Made by a program: the position numbers and the translations under genes
In this document: piece after piece, positions 46,320 through 56,680 of the stretch
Layout of the letters: each line of letters starts with the position of its first letter
How positions within the stretch are numbered: the stretch's first letter is position 1
The notes under the pieces: generated by a model
Told to the model about the DNA's origin: nothing
Database searches by the model: none
The model's input: the letters and a program-made list of their open reading frames with translations, nothing else
Source: Sanghuangporus weigelae
Taxonomy: Eukaryota; Basidiomycota; Agaricomycetes; Hymenochaetales; Hymenochaetaceae
Assembly (NCBI GenBank): GCA_033182465.1
Contig: CP137323.1
Coordinates: forward strand, 868,001 to 932,000
DNA: 64,000 nucleotides
Direction of reading: 5' to 3'

Positions 46320-47505
46320 GGTTATGAGCCTTGAGCTCTAGCTGTCTGCACTGCCGCATTTTTGAGTTTTTGGGTTTGGAGAGCTGCTGTTGTTGTCAGA
46401 GAAGCTTTTGGTGTTCTGGACTGGCCTTTTGGTGTGTTCCCAGTGTTCCCATCACCTTCTGCACCCTTCTGTGCAGTTTCCACAGTCCCAGAGCCCTCTG
46501 CTGCTTTCTTTGGCTGTTATCAGTGCCAAATCTCCCCAAAACTTCGCCGCTTGATTGCTCCACAACCGTCCAGCCGTGTTTGACGCCCTTTGGCACGTTT
46601 ACTCGGCCCATATAGGCCTACTGTCCTGCCGAGTTTCAGCCCGATCCGTCGCAATTTGACGCTGCTGCAGCCCTATCAATTTGGGCTATCTTCGAACTTC
46701 TATTGCCTATTCCGGAGGAACCGCTGATCCGTTTCTCACGAAACTTGGCACGTCTATTTGGCCTATTGCAACGTCCTTTGTCGCGAAGTTTCAGCCAAAT
46801 CGGTCAAGAACTCGCCGACTTATTGCAGGTTCTCTGTTTTGAACCTCATTTTGCCAATTTCCGATTTTCTCGGCATCCGTTGATCCGATCCAGACGCCCT
46901 TTGGTGTGCATATGGCTCCCATACCTCTGCACCCTTCCACCAAGTTTCAGCTTAATCGGCTGCGGTTTGACTGCGCTGCTAGCTGTTCTTGTTCTGTCGG
47001 AAATCGTTGATTGCCGCCGATCTGCCGATCCGATCCGCGTGATCTTTACACCGTTCGACTCGGCTCGTCGTCCTCTATCTGCGTGCCAATTTGCGCACCA
47101 ATCCGCCTATCCGTTCCCTCTCTGCGCTGCATTTTGTGTCTGGCAGCTCTGGTGTTAATTGGTGTGTGGCTCCATCACTGTTGTTGGATCAGCCTAGCCT
47201 ACAGACTGTGAAGCTTGCCTGCCCGGCCTTAGTTCGCTGGTTGTAGTCGCTCTTTGAGTGTCTACTTAAGCCTAGAGCCTCTCTCAGTTAGCGGTGCCTG
47301 CGGGGTCTTAGCAGACCAACAGACCAGCACTGTCTTGCGGCAAATCTGTGTATACTTCAGTGACTGTAGAAGACTGCACTGGTTGGCATTGATCTGTCAC
47401 CTCCAGACATAAATTTGTTAGCGCTCTCTCCCTCATTACTCCCTCACTGCTTATTTCTTCTGAGCATCACTTGTCCACTCTCATCCACACCTCATTCCAA
47501 CAATC
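46320..47505 (+). other. Copia leader with degenerate 156-bp tandem repeats
   Basis: A 1.19-kb untranslated leader, C/T-rich. Three units recur with a period of about 156 bp; each has AAGTTTCAGCC-like followed by an ATCGG-like sequence (46631, 46786, 46942). It should hold the RNA dimer and packaging signals. Open frames inside it do not resemble known proteins. Confidence 0.6.
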
Positions 47506-50500
47506 ATGTCTGATCCTGTCACCTCTGAGACGCTATCCACCATCACCAAGCTCAATGACAGCAATTACTCTGTCTGGAAGCATGATATGCGTGCTACACT
47601 TCAAGTCAAGAAGTTGTGGCGCCTGACCTCTGGTCAGGAAGCTAAGCCTAGTGCTCCAGATGATGCTGTTCAGCTCTGGGAAGAGAAGGCTGAGCAAGCT
47701 GCTGGCCTGATCTATCAGAGAATTGAGCATAGCATGCAGGTCATGGTGCAGGACTACATGGATGATCCAGTCAAGATGTGGACTGAGCTTCAGAAGATCA
47801 ATGAGCAGGACAACCCAGCTGCGCGCTTTAATGCTTATGATGAGTTCTTCAACATCACCAAGAAGGAAGATGAGTCCCTCACCAACCTGGTGAGCAGGGT
47901 TGAGCTGGCATTGCACAAGATCAGAAGCACTCGTTCTACCACCCTCAAGCTTGAGGAGTTTGAGAATGAGCTTGCATGTGCATGCCTGATACGTGCTCTT
48001 CCTGAGGACTATGCCTCCTTTCGCTCTGCAGTGCTCCTTATGAAGGAATTCAAGTGGAATAACCTCAAGGAAGCATTTGCTCAAGAGCAGCAGAACCGTC
48101 AAGAGCGTGTCCAGCTTCAGCCCCAGGCCATGTTCACATCCACCAGTAGTGCTGCTAAGCCTATCTCCTCTCAAAATGTCACTTGCACATTCTGTGGCAT
48201 TCCTAAGCACACTGAGGAGAACTGCCATATGAAGCAGGCAGCCTCTAAGGATGCACATGCCAGGGCTAAGAGAAACAGGGAAGAGAAGAGGAGGAGAGGC
48301 TGGAAGGGCCAGAAGGCCCATATTGCTCAAGATGAATCTGCTGAATCTGCTGAATTTGCTGGCAATGCAAGTGCTCTTGACTTCACCAATCCCCATTCAC
48401 CTCTTATCCCAGATGCAGGAACTGACTGGATTGCTGACACAGGTGCCACTTGCCACATGACTCCACATCGTCATTGGTTCACCAAATACTCAACAAATCA
48501 CACTCCAATTCGTTTAGCCAACAACCAAGTTATTTATTCAGTTGGCATTGGCACAGTGCACTTTCAGCCTGTAGTTGGTGGCAAACCTGGACAGTTACTT
48601 GAATTTGAGCATGTATTACATGTTCCTGATCTTAGAAACAATCTCCTCTCAGTCCTGTATTTGACTCGCTCCAAATCATATGTTGTCACCATTCATCATA
48701 ACAAAATGCTTTTCTATCGTCATAGATCAGTCCTGTTCACTGCAAACATCACTCCCAACAATGCAGCAAGTCTCAATGGCCACATTGTCCCCACTATTGC
48801 TTATGCTGCATTTACAAGCACCTGTCCACTTGACACTACACTTTGGCACAGGCGCTTTGCACACCTTAATCATGGTGATGTGAACAGGTTGATGACTGAG
48901 GAGTTGGTCAAGGGAATGGTTATCAAGTCCAAGAGCACTCCAGATCCTATCTGTGAACCTTGCATTGCTGGCAAGCAGCACAGGTCTAATGTCTCCAATA
49001 ATGTCTCCAAACTTGCATCTCACAGAGCTTCTGATCTCCTTCAATTGGTCCACTCTGCCGTTCATGGTCCATTGCCTGTCCAGTCTAGACATGGCTTCAA
49101 GTATTGGATCACCTTCATTGATGATTACAGTCGCTACTGGGCTGTTCTCCCTTTGAAGAAGAAGAGTGATGCATTTGCTGCCTTCAAACAATTTAAGGCC
49201 TATGCAGAGAATCAATTGGGAGTAAAGATTAAGGCCACTCGTGATGATAAAGGTGGAGAGTATGTGTCTAAGGAATGGGACCAGTTCTGCATCACTGCAG
49301 GCATCCACAGGCAGCACACTATTAGAGATGAACCTCATCAGAATGGTGTTGCAGAGCGTGCCAACAGAACACTTGCAGAGGGCATCACTACTATGCTTAA
49401 TGAAGCGCATTTGCCCTCTACCTTCTGGTGGGATGCAGTTGCAGCATTTGTGCATGTGCACAACCACTCTCCCACCTCTGCTGTGTCTGCCAGTACACCC
49501 TATAAGCTCTGGTACCAGTCAAAGCCAGATGTCTCTCACCTGCGTGTATTTGGGTGCACCTCCTATGTGCTTGTGAAGAAAGATCAACACAAGCAGCTGC
49601 AGTCCTACACACAGAAATGTGTGTTCCTAGGCTACCCCTCCAATTATAAAGGCTGGCTGTTCTGGAATCCTCTTACCAGGAAGGAAGTCATCAGTGACTC
49701 TGCTCAGTTTGATGAGAGAGTGTTCCCTGGTACATCCAGAAACCCAGTTGACCTGAGGGTGAATATGCCTGCACAGACAGAAGACCTGCCAGAACAGAGG
49801 GGAGTAGAGGATGCTATTGATGTTCTGCCAGCTCCTCCTCCTCCACCTGCTCCTGGACATCCAGCAGATCCTCCTATGCCTACACCTACACCTACACCCA
49901 GTCCTCCACCCAATCCATCACCTAGTCCTCCACCACATGGTCCTTTACATCATCCTCCTTCACCACCAGCTACTCATCCTCCAAAGCGTGAACATACTAC
50001 TTCACCTCTGCCATCTGAGCAGGCCTCAAAGAAACAAAGGCCTCCTTCTCCCTGGTGGCCAGATCCAATGTGGAGGCCTATTAGACGTTATACCACTGGC
50101 TGGTGGGATGTGGACTATGTTGGAAAGCGCCTTCTCAGACGTGTGCCAGGCTCTCCTATTCCACCACAGCGCTTCAACTTCAACTCAGCAGAGCCAACTG
50201 CATCTGACACTGCACCTGACACTGCTTCTGAAACTGACTCTGCAGCACAGCTAGATGTTGTAGAGCAGCCAGAGCAGGATGTTGAGATAGACAGTGATTC
50301 ACCTGATGAACTGGACATCATGTCAGAAGAGGAGTTGCAAGCTGAAGCACTGATGTTTGCTGGCCTGATGGATTTTGGTGCTAATGCAGGACTGGAGGAC
50401 ATCTATCTGTCTTATGAGGATGCTCTGGAATATGCACTTCAGACATCTCATTGCGCTGAGCATGTGTTCTCTGCACAAGGTGTGCAACACATCAGTCCTG

Positions 50501-52059
50501 AACCCTATCAGTGGAAGGACATCAAAGGACGCCCTGATGCAGACCTCTGGGAGAAGGCAGCCATGGAAGAATTTATCAGTCTGATTGAGAATGGCACATT
50601 TGAGCCAGTCAGACTGCCTCCTGGCAGAAAGCCCATTGGATGCAGATGGGTGTTCAAGCTCAAGCGCAAGGCAGATGGATCTGTGGACAGGTACAAGGCA
50701 AGGCTGGTAGCCAAGGGATTCTCACAGCAACCAGGACTTGAATTCTCTCAGGTGTTTGCTCCTACAGCCAAATGGGCTGCACTTAGAGCTATCCTGGCAT
50801 TGGCTGCATTTGAGGACCTTGAGCTGTACAGTGTTGACATCTCTACTGCTTTCCTCAATGGTGAGATGGAGCATGATGTCTACATGAACCAGCCTGAAGG
50901 ATTTGAGGACTACTTTGGCCCTGGATTTGTTCTCAAGCTGATCAAGTCTATCTATGGCCTTAAGCAGGCTGGCCACCAATGGCACAAGAAGCTTGATTCA
51001 GTGATGAAGAGCATGGGCTTCAAGTTAGTGCGCTGTGATTACAGCATTTGGGTGTACAGCAGGGATGAAGTGTGCATCATTATTCCAGTCTATGTTGATG
51101 ACATGACTATTGCTGCAAAGTCTAAGCAGCAGTATGAATCTGTCAGAGATGAGCTGGCCAAGCACTTCAAACTGCATGAACTGGGCCCAACCTCATTCCT
51201 ACTAGGAGTTCACATTGAGAGAGACCGCTCTAAGCACTCTATCAGTCTGTCACAGAGACAATACATTATTGATGTGCTAGAGCGCTTCAGCATGAGCAAC
51301 TGTGGCACTGTTACTACTCCTCTCCCTGAGCAGAAGCTCAGCAAGAACATGGCTCCCAAGACCCCTGCAGAGATTGAATACATGAAGCAAGTGCCCTACA
51401 AGCAATTGGTTGGTGCACTCATGTATCTGGCTATAGCTACAAGGCCAGACATTGCATATGCAGTTGGTGTCTTAGGACGCTTTAGTTCTAATCCTGGTCC
51501 AACTCATTGGAAGGCAGCAAAGCATTTATGTCGCTATCTGCAGGGCACCAAGGATTTCAGGCTAACCTATGCACCTGATCCTAAGTCCTCTGAGCTGTTC
51601 ACTACCTTCTGTGATGCTGACCATGGAGGAAATGAGGATAACAGGCGCTCCACAAGTGGGATGGTTGTCAAGCTGGGAACTGGTGCTATCAGCTGGGCTA
51701 GCAAGCTACAGCCCTTTGTGACTCTGTCCACCACTGAAGCAGAATACATTGCTGCTGTCAGTGCAGGACAAGAGATTATGTGGCTTAGAAATCTGTTTAC
51801 AGAGTTTGGCTACAAGTTTGATGCACCTTCTTCCCTGTACATTGATAACCAGTCTGCTCTGTCTGTGGCAAACAATCCTGAGCATCATGGACGCATGAAA
51901 CACCTAGATCTGCGCTTCTACTGGTTGAGAGATGTTGTAGAGGCTGGTCATATCAATGTGCATTACTTGCCTACTCAGACCATGCCAGCTGACATCATGA
52001 CCAAAGCACTAAGCAGAGTGAAGGTGCAGGAGATGTGTAGGATGCTGGGATTATGTTGA
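47506..52059 (+). CDS. Copia (Ty1/copia) gag-pol polyprotein, single frame
   Basis: One uninterrupted frame of 1,517 codons. Order: gag (about 1-225, UBN2-type), CCHC zinc knuckle C227-C230-H235-C240, protease DTGAT (D311), GAG-pre-integrase (LWHRRFAHLNHG and CEPCIAGKQ), integrase core, a Pro-rich linker (about 760-840), RT with YVDD (D1198/D1199), and RNase H with FCDAD, STTEAEY, YIDNQSAL and HLDLRFYW. In the integrase the second Asp (DDKGGEY) and the Glu (NGVAERAN) are present, but the first catalytic Asp, normally in HSDV.GP, is Ala518 (codon GCC at 49057-49059). So copying could still be possible, while normal integration should fail unless helped in trans. Confidence 0.96.
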   Translation: MSDPVTSETLSTITKLNDSNYSVWKHDMRATLQVKKLWRLTSGQEAKPSAPDDAVQLWEEKAEQAAGLIYQRIEHSMQVMVQDYMDDPVKMWTELQKINEQDNPAARFNAYDEFFNITKKEDESLTNLVSRVELALHKIRSTRSTTLKLEEFENELACACLIRALPEDYASFRSAVLLMKEFKWNNLKEAFAQEQQNRQERVQLQPQAMFTSTSSAAKPISSQNVTCTFCGIPKHTEENCHMKQAASKDAHARAKRNREEKRRRGWKGQKAHIAQDESAESAEFAGNASALDFTNPHSPLIPDAGTDWIADTGATCHMTPHRHWFTKYSTNHTPIRLANNQVIYSVGIGTVHFQPVVGGKPGQLLEFEHVLHVPDLRNNLLSVLYLTRSKSYVVTIHHNKMLFYRHRSVLFTANITPNNAASLNGHIVPTIAYAAFTSTCPLDTTLWHRRFAHLNHGDVNRLMTEELVKGMVIKSKSTPDPICEPCIAGKQHRSNVSNNVSKLASHRASDLLQLVHSAVHGPLPVQSRHGFKYWITFIDDYSRYWAVLPLKKKSDAFAAFKQFKAYAENQLGVKIKATRDDKGGEYVSKEWDQFCITAGIHRQHTIRDEPHQNGVAERANRTLAEGITTMLNEAHLPSTFWWDAVAAFVHVHNHSPTSAVSASTPYKLWYQSKPDVSHLRVFGCTSYVLVKKDQHKQLQSYTQKCVFLGYPSNYKGWLFWNPLTRKEVISDSAQFDERVFPGTSRNPVDLRVNMPAQTEDLPEQRGVEDAIDVLPAPPPPPAPGHPADPPMPTPTPTPSPPPNPSPSPPPHGPLHHPPSPPATHPPKREHTTSPLPSEQASKKQRPPSPWWPDPMWRPIRRYTTGWWDVDYVGKRLLRRVPGSPIPPQRFNFNSAEPTASDTAPDTASETDSAAQLDVVEQPEQDVEIDSDSPDELDIMSEEELQAEALMFAGLMDFGANAGLEDIYLSYEDALEYALQTSHCAEHVFSAQGVQHISPEPYQWKDIKGRPDADLWEKAAMEEFISLIENGTFEPVRLPPGRKPIGCRWVFKLKRKADGSVDRYKARLVAKGFSQQPGLEFSQVFAPTAKWAALRAILALAAFEDLELYSVDISTAFLNGEMEHDVYMNQPEGFEDYFGPGFVLKLIKSIYGLKQAGHQWHKKLDSVMKSMGFKLVRCDYSIWVYSRDEVCIIIPVYVDDMTIAAKSKQQYESVRDELAKHFKLHELGPTSFLLGVHIERDRSKHSISLSQRQYIIDVLERFSMSNCGTVTTPLPEQKLSKNMAPKTPAEIEYMKQVPYKQLVGALMYLAIATRPDIAYAVGVLGRFSSNPGPTHWKAAKHLCRYLQGTKDFRLTYAPDPKSSELFTTFCDADHGGNEDNRRSTSGMVVKLGTGAISWASKLQPFVTLSTTEAEYIAAVSAGQEIMWLRNLFTEFGYKFDAPSSLYIDNQSALSVANNPEHHGRMKHLDLRFYWLRDVVEAGHINVHYLPTQTMPADIMTKALSRVKVQEMCRMLGLC

Positions 52060-52077
52060 AGGAAGAAGTGTCAGATC

Positions 52078-52086
52078 AGGGGGGAG
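52078..52086 (+). promoter_or_regulatory. Copia polypurine tract
   Basis: AGGGGGGAG directly before the 3' LTR, the expected plus-strand primer site for reverse transcription. Confidence 0.85.
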
Positions 52087-52338
52087 TGTTAGAAGTGTGA
52101 TTCTGACACTGTTAGTATTTTATTGTTTCTTATTCTGTTTATATTGTTTGTTATGTCCGCTTTCTTGATCATGTGATGCTTATGTAATCTTCTGTAAAAG
52201 CGGCACAGTCCATTGGTGAGTACCCTACATCAAGTGTACTCACCACTGGACTCAGGTATGTAGTTAGACTGTTAATACACATCAAGTGTACTCACCACTG
52301 GACTCAGTGGTCCATTGCTGGACTTGTGTGATCTAACA
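52087..52338 (+). repeat. Copia 3' LTR
   Basis: 252 bp, TGTTAGAAG ... GATCTAACA, followed by the TSD TCCTA at 52339-52343. 249 of 252 positions match the 5' LTR. Confidence 0.95.
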
Positions 52339-52343
52339 TCCTA

Positions 52344-52602
52344 TAGTGCCTGGTGCTGGGTAGGAGTCATCAGCAGACCTATCTGAGTGTCAGAGAGCTA
52401 TCAGCAGATCAATCTAGGCCTTAGGAGGGTGCTGCAGTACAGTAGATGTACTGAAATTAATGGAAATGTGCTTAAATGGTGTCTCGAGTGCAGTAGGAGT
52501 ATACCCTCACACTCTGAGGTGTAGGCGGCACTGGGATATAGTATCTGCAGCAGGAGGGAACCATAGTATAAGTGTACTAGCACAGAAGGGGCCAGTGTGC
52601 TA
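52344..52602. repeat. Repeat R copy 1, right part
   Basis: Continues R after the Copia insertion and ends near CAGTGTGCTAC, where Gypsy RT codons resume. Confidence 0.65.
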
Positions 52603-52960
52603 CGCTGAATATTGTAGTATCCCCAATGGACATCGAGTTTGGTGATGTACTTAGCGTCCTTGACCTTATCAATGAGTTTGTTGATCAGCGGCAAGGGATT
52701 CTTATTTTTAACCATTCCATCATTGAGCTTTTGGTAGTCTTGGATCGCTCGCAAGCTTCCATCCTCCTTTTAATAAAGAAGAATAGTGATACCATTAGAG
52801 ATTTTAACTACCTAATATATTCCAATGCAAGGTTCTCTTCAATGAATGCCTTCATCACCTCTTGTTCCTTGGGCAACAATAGGTATACCTTGCAGTCACT
52901 TAGCTTGAAATCTGGCTTCAGGTTGATAGCATGGTCCCATGTTAGATGAACAGGTAACTG
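52603..52960 (-). pseudogene. Gypsy reverse transcriptase fragment (N-terminal part)
   Basis: On the minus strand: WDHAINLKPDFKLSDCKVY, EEN, FFIK, a one-base frameshift at about 52,770, then RAIQDYQKLNDGMVKNKNPL and AKYITKLDVHWGYYNIQ. These are the fingers and palm blocks of Ty3/gypsy RT. The reading stops at the edge of repeat R and resumes at 44566. Confidence 0.88.
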
Positions 52961-53100
52961 CACAAACAATTCCTCACTAAAGATGTTGTCAAGTAGTTTT
53001 TATAATTGATAATATCTATGCAAATAGACTTAACTAATATACTACTTCTGAGTCAACCAGATTATTTATGCAATTAGGTAGTTTTCCTAGTTATTTGTTA

Positions 53101-54184
53101 TAGCTAGTTGCAAAATTGTTGGCAATCACGTGATTTCACCACTTTTCTCACCATGAGAGCCTCAAAACACAGATAAAATCTTATCTCACCCAAATCTTAA
53201 CGGTTTCACATCATCTAAGTTGCTAAATTCATCTTTTCGAAAGGGCTTTTGTTTAGGAAAAATGATTGAGAAAATGGAGCAAAACATGTCCCCAAAATGG
53301 CGAAAATCTCGTTTTTTGCCTCTTCCTTGCATGTGCATTTTTTTCTGTGATCCCTGCTGGTCCAGCACCTCCCCAAAGCTATCCAGAATGATAATATGAT
53401 TATAAAATGAATTCACAAACTGAGTTTGAGTTGAATTGTGTACCAGAATGTGCTGCTTTGAGGCATGCCTGAATCACTCAAAACTCATCATTTCCCCCTA
53501 GCCTCCAAGGCTCCAGGAAAAATTCTTACAGGCCAGATTCATGCATGTAAATTCATTTTAGATGTAATAGACTAGGTTTGTGCACTAGCTAGGGCCTCAG
53601 CATCCACTGGTGAGCTGGGAAGATGCTGTCTAAAATGATGCATACAACCAGAATCTCATGTTCAGGCCAGCTCACCAGTGGATGCTGAGGACCTAGCTAG
53701 CACATAAACCTAGTCTATTATATCTAAAATGAATTTACATGTATGAATCTAGCCCATAAGAATTTTTCCTAGAGCCTGGGAGCCTGGGGGGAAATGATGA
53801 GTTTTGAGTAATTCAGGCATGCCTCAAAGCAGCACATTCTGGTACACAATTCAACTCAAACTCAGTCTGTAAATTCATTTTATAGTCATATTATCATTCT
53901 GGATAGCTTTGGGGAGGTGCTGGACCAGCAGGGATCACAGAAAAAAATGCACATGTAAGGAAGAGGCAAAAAACGAGATTTTCGCCATTTTGGGGTCATT
54001 TTTTGCTCTATTTTCTCGACTATTTTTTTGAAATGAAAGCCCTTTCGAAAAGATGAATTTAGCAACTTAGATGATGTGAAACCGTTGAGACTTGGGTGAG
54101 ATATGATTTTATCTGTGTTTTGAGGCTCTCATGGTGAGAAAAGTGGTGAAATCACGTGATTGCCAACAATTTTGCAACTAGCTG
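53101..54184. mobile_element. Foldback MITE family A, complete copy
   Basis: A 1,084-bp inverted repeat with arms of about 530 bp and a short loop near 53,630. Ends are (T/C)AGCTAGTTGCAAAATTG, flanked by TA on both sides (53099-53100 and 54185-54186). No coding capacity. Inserted in the Gypsy element between RT and protease. Confidence 0.88.
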
Positions 54185-54186
54185 TA

Positions 54187-54699
54187 AAACTCATAAGCCC
54201 ATAAGGTAGTTATTCATTTCTAACTTCATAAATGATCACTTATAGTGTCATACATAGAATTTGGGTTGATTGAAGTACCTCTGTAGAAGTTGAATGGGTT
54301 GCATGGTTCTTTGATGATTATTGTATTATTCCTAGAATTATTCAGTAAGCCCATACATTCTTTACTGTACAAGCAGGTTTCATTCATACATCATTAGACG
54401 TATCAAATTCGACAATTTTAAAGAGGAATGATATTATGATGAGTGTTAGAGCCTTTTGCAGTATTCACAAACTGTCTTGTGTTGTTGCGAATTATGTCTG
54501 TTAGCAATGAGATGTGACCGCTATTAGTTATTATGTAATATATTTATAGCCTGACAATGTCTGTGTACTCTTCTAGGTAAGGTGGCCACTTTGTCACCTC
54601 GCCCAACTGCACCTTTCATGCATACTCATCATCTGCCTCCTCCTTTGATAGTATAGATGCACATTCATTAGGACAGTAGGTGAAGTTATGTTTTTGTAA
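54187..54699. other. AT-rich remnant between MITE A and Gypsy protease
   Basis: Should correspond to the Gypsy segment between protease and RT, but I see no readable frame. Confidence 0.4.
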
Positions 54700-55134
54700 C
54701 TAATTGTGACCGAGGAAGATGTTACTCAACACTAACAATGTTACGGCTAGACAAATTTCTTCTTCATGCTTTCCAAAGATCATACATATGACTACATATT
54801 CTTTAATTAATCTGCCTTCATTGCTTGTATCATTAGTGTTGAAGACTGGTCTTAGGCATATGTACCTCTGAGTCAGAAAACCATATCGCTTGACAAACCC
54901 TTCGTCAATGCAAGAGCCAGTACAACCTGAGTTGATGAGTGCATGAGCATTGATGGGGTTATCTTCCTCTAAAAGAGGGTTTGATACCTCTGTCTCATCA
55001 TCATTTGTTACCTGGGGGTGTATGATGCTGATAAAAGTGTCCAGTTCCTTGCCACCACTTCTTCTGATGAACTGTCTATATGCCATGTCCTCTATGCCCT
55101 CATGCCATACCTCAGCTGTGCGTCTGCCAACCAT
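54700..55134 (-). pseudogene. Gypsy aspartic protease fragment
   Basis: Retropepsin-like domain: NAHALINSGCTGSCIDEGF, then a flap-like part (FNTNDTSNEGRLIKEY) and the NIFLGHN end. The active-site triad DSG reads Asn-Ser-Gly (AAC; complement at 54931-54933), a G-to-A change, so it should be dead. Open for 144 codons. Confidence 0.85.
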
Positions 55135-56064
55135 ATCTCATATTGCCTCAGTATTGTTTGTCTGGGTGACAATGTTCTCATTGTAAGGTTTATCTGTCAC
55201 AACCTCATTTTTATAGCGGTTTGAATCCACTTATCTGCCCTTATCATATCTGAGCCACCTCCTTGAGCACTCACTCTTCTGATAAACAAGTCATCATAGA
55301 CGTTGAAGTCATTATTGTCTTCTGACTCTTCTAGGGTTATGTCAGACAGAATCTTTCGAAGATTAAAACCACCTCACATTTTTGCATCTAGGTAGTATAT
55401 ATCGGGGCAATTATATTTCAATGAATATGAGAAAAAGAGACCTTTAATTGTTTGACCAGTCGTTGTCGTACTGAGAGTGGACTTGTAAATAAATTCTACA
55501 GTGCTCTCACAGAGTCAACCGGTCTATTTATCTAGACGGGTAGTCTTCCCTGTTGTTCGTTTAGCTAGGGGCAACTAATTCTTAGACTACGTATGATATT
55601 ATTGACCATTGGGTAAGTAATGGAAGTCGATATAGATAATTTTTGGGTGACAACATATGATAGGTGTGATTTGCTGATAAGAGTCCTGAACTCAAACTTA
55701 ATACGTACTAGGTTCTAGAAGCAGCACAGTAGTAGTTCTAGCAACCTTGCTTATCGTTATTGGTCCTAGTAGCAACACTCTTCGCAGTACTAGCAATTGC
55801 ACTTATTCTTAACAGGTACTAACAGCAAACACTAAAGTAGTGCTAGCTACCTGTGCAATGAGGTATAAACAAGTACCTGACTTAAGTGCACCGCACTAAA
55901 TAATGACAAACACCTCTGTGTGCTTGCAAGTCTAGGGTTCTGAACAGTAATGAGATAATAGTAGTTAACACCTTAGCTTTATTACCAACTGCCTAATTTG
56001 TACAGTAGTAACAAAAACTAACACTAACACTAAGCAACAAACTAGAGAGAGATGATGATAGTTA
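55135..56064. other. AT-rich decayed sequence within Gypsy
   Basis: No frame or repeat recognised over 0.9 kb. Located between Gypsy gag and protease and split by the MITEs at 56065 and 56681. Confidence 0.4.
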
Positions 56065-56517
56065 GGGCCTGATCGGTAAAAAAAATAACGGCGGATAGCT
56101 TATCCAAAGATTAAGATCGTGCGACTCGGAGGCTACCTGTTGTGAGGTAATTTAGTCGGCAGCACTCGGCATCTGCTGATCACTGGATTACAAACGCGAT
56201 CGACACACTTGCCACATTTAGAAGTTACATGTCCCAACAGCTGATGGTGACTTAGAATTACTTGGTAATAATAAAAGTAGCTTTACTCTGTCAGCATGCA
56301 AGTCAAAGTCTACATATCCCAACTGGATGATTTATTGCAAATGTATGATTGAGGCAGATCCCTGCCATTTTGGTACCGGAACATTACGGAAGTGATGATT
56401 ACACTATCTGAACAAATAGGAACAAATAAAGAGGGAAAATGCCGGATCCCACGTCGTTAACTCGTTATCCAGTTATCTGCCCTTATCCACCCGTTATTTT
56501 TTTTACCGATCAGGGCC
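56065..56517. mobile_element. PIF/Harbinger (Tourist-like) MITE
   Basis: 453 bp. Inverted ends GGGCCTGATCGGTAAAAAA and its near-exact complement, then ATAACGG..GGATA on both sides. Flanked by TTA at 56062-56064 and 56518-56520. A 3-bp TTA duplication with GGSCC-type ends is diagnostic for PIF/Harbinger. No coding capacity. Confidence 0.88.
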
Positions 56518-56680
56518 TTAAAGGTCAAGTTGCTCTCCCTGTTGGCGCACTTGCTCGCTCGCCTTATAGGCAGAGCTTATTAAGCATTATTAAGCATTAC
56601 AAAGCAAGGCCAAGAAAATAAACTAAAAATAGAACTCAAATGCACTTGCTTATATAAGAAAATTAAGTTTGGCCTTCTTA

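Noticed and set aside
46703-47158. 151-codon frame in the Copia leader
   Set aside because: Arises from the tandem repeats; no similarity to gag or any known protein, and the gag-pol start is far downstream.
47533-48396. 287-codon minus-strand frame opposite Copia gag
   Set aside because: Shadow of the gag coding strand; composition mirrors the sense frame and no motif is present.
47506-52059. Fully active Copia element
   Set aside because: The frame is intact, but the integrase HSDV Asp is Ala, so autonomous integration is doubtful.
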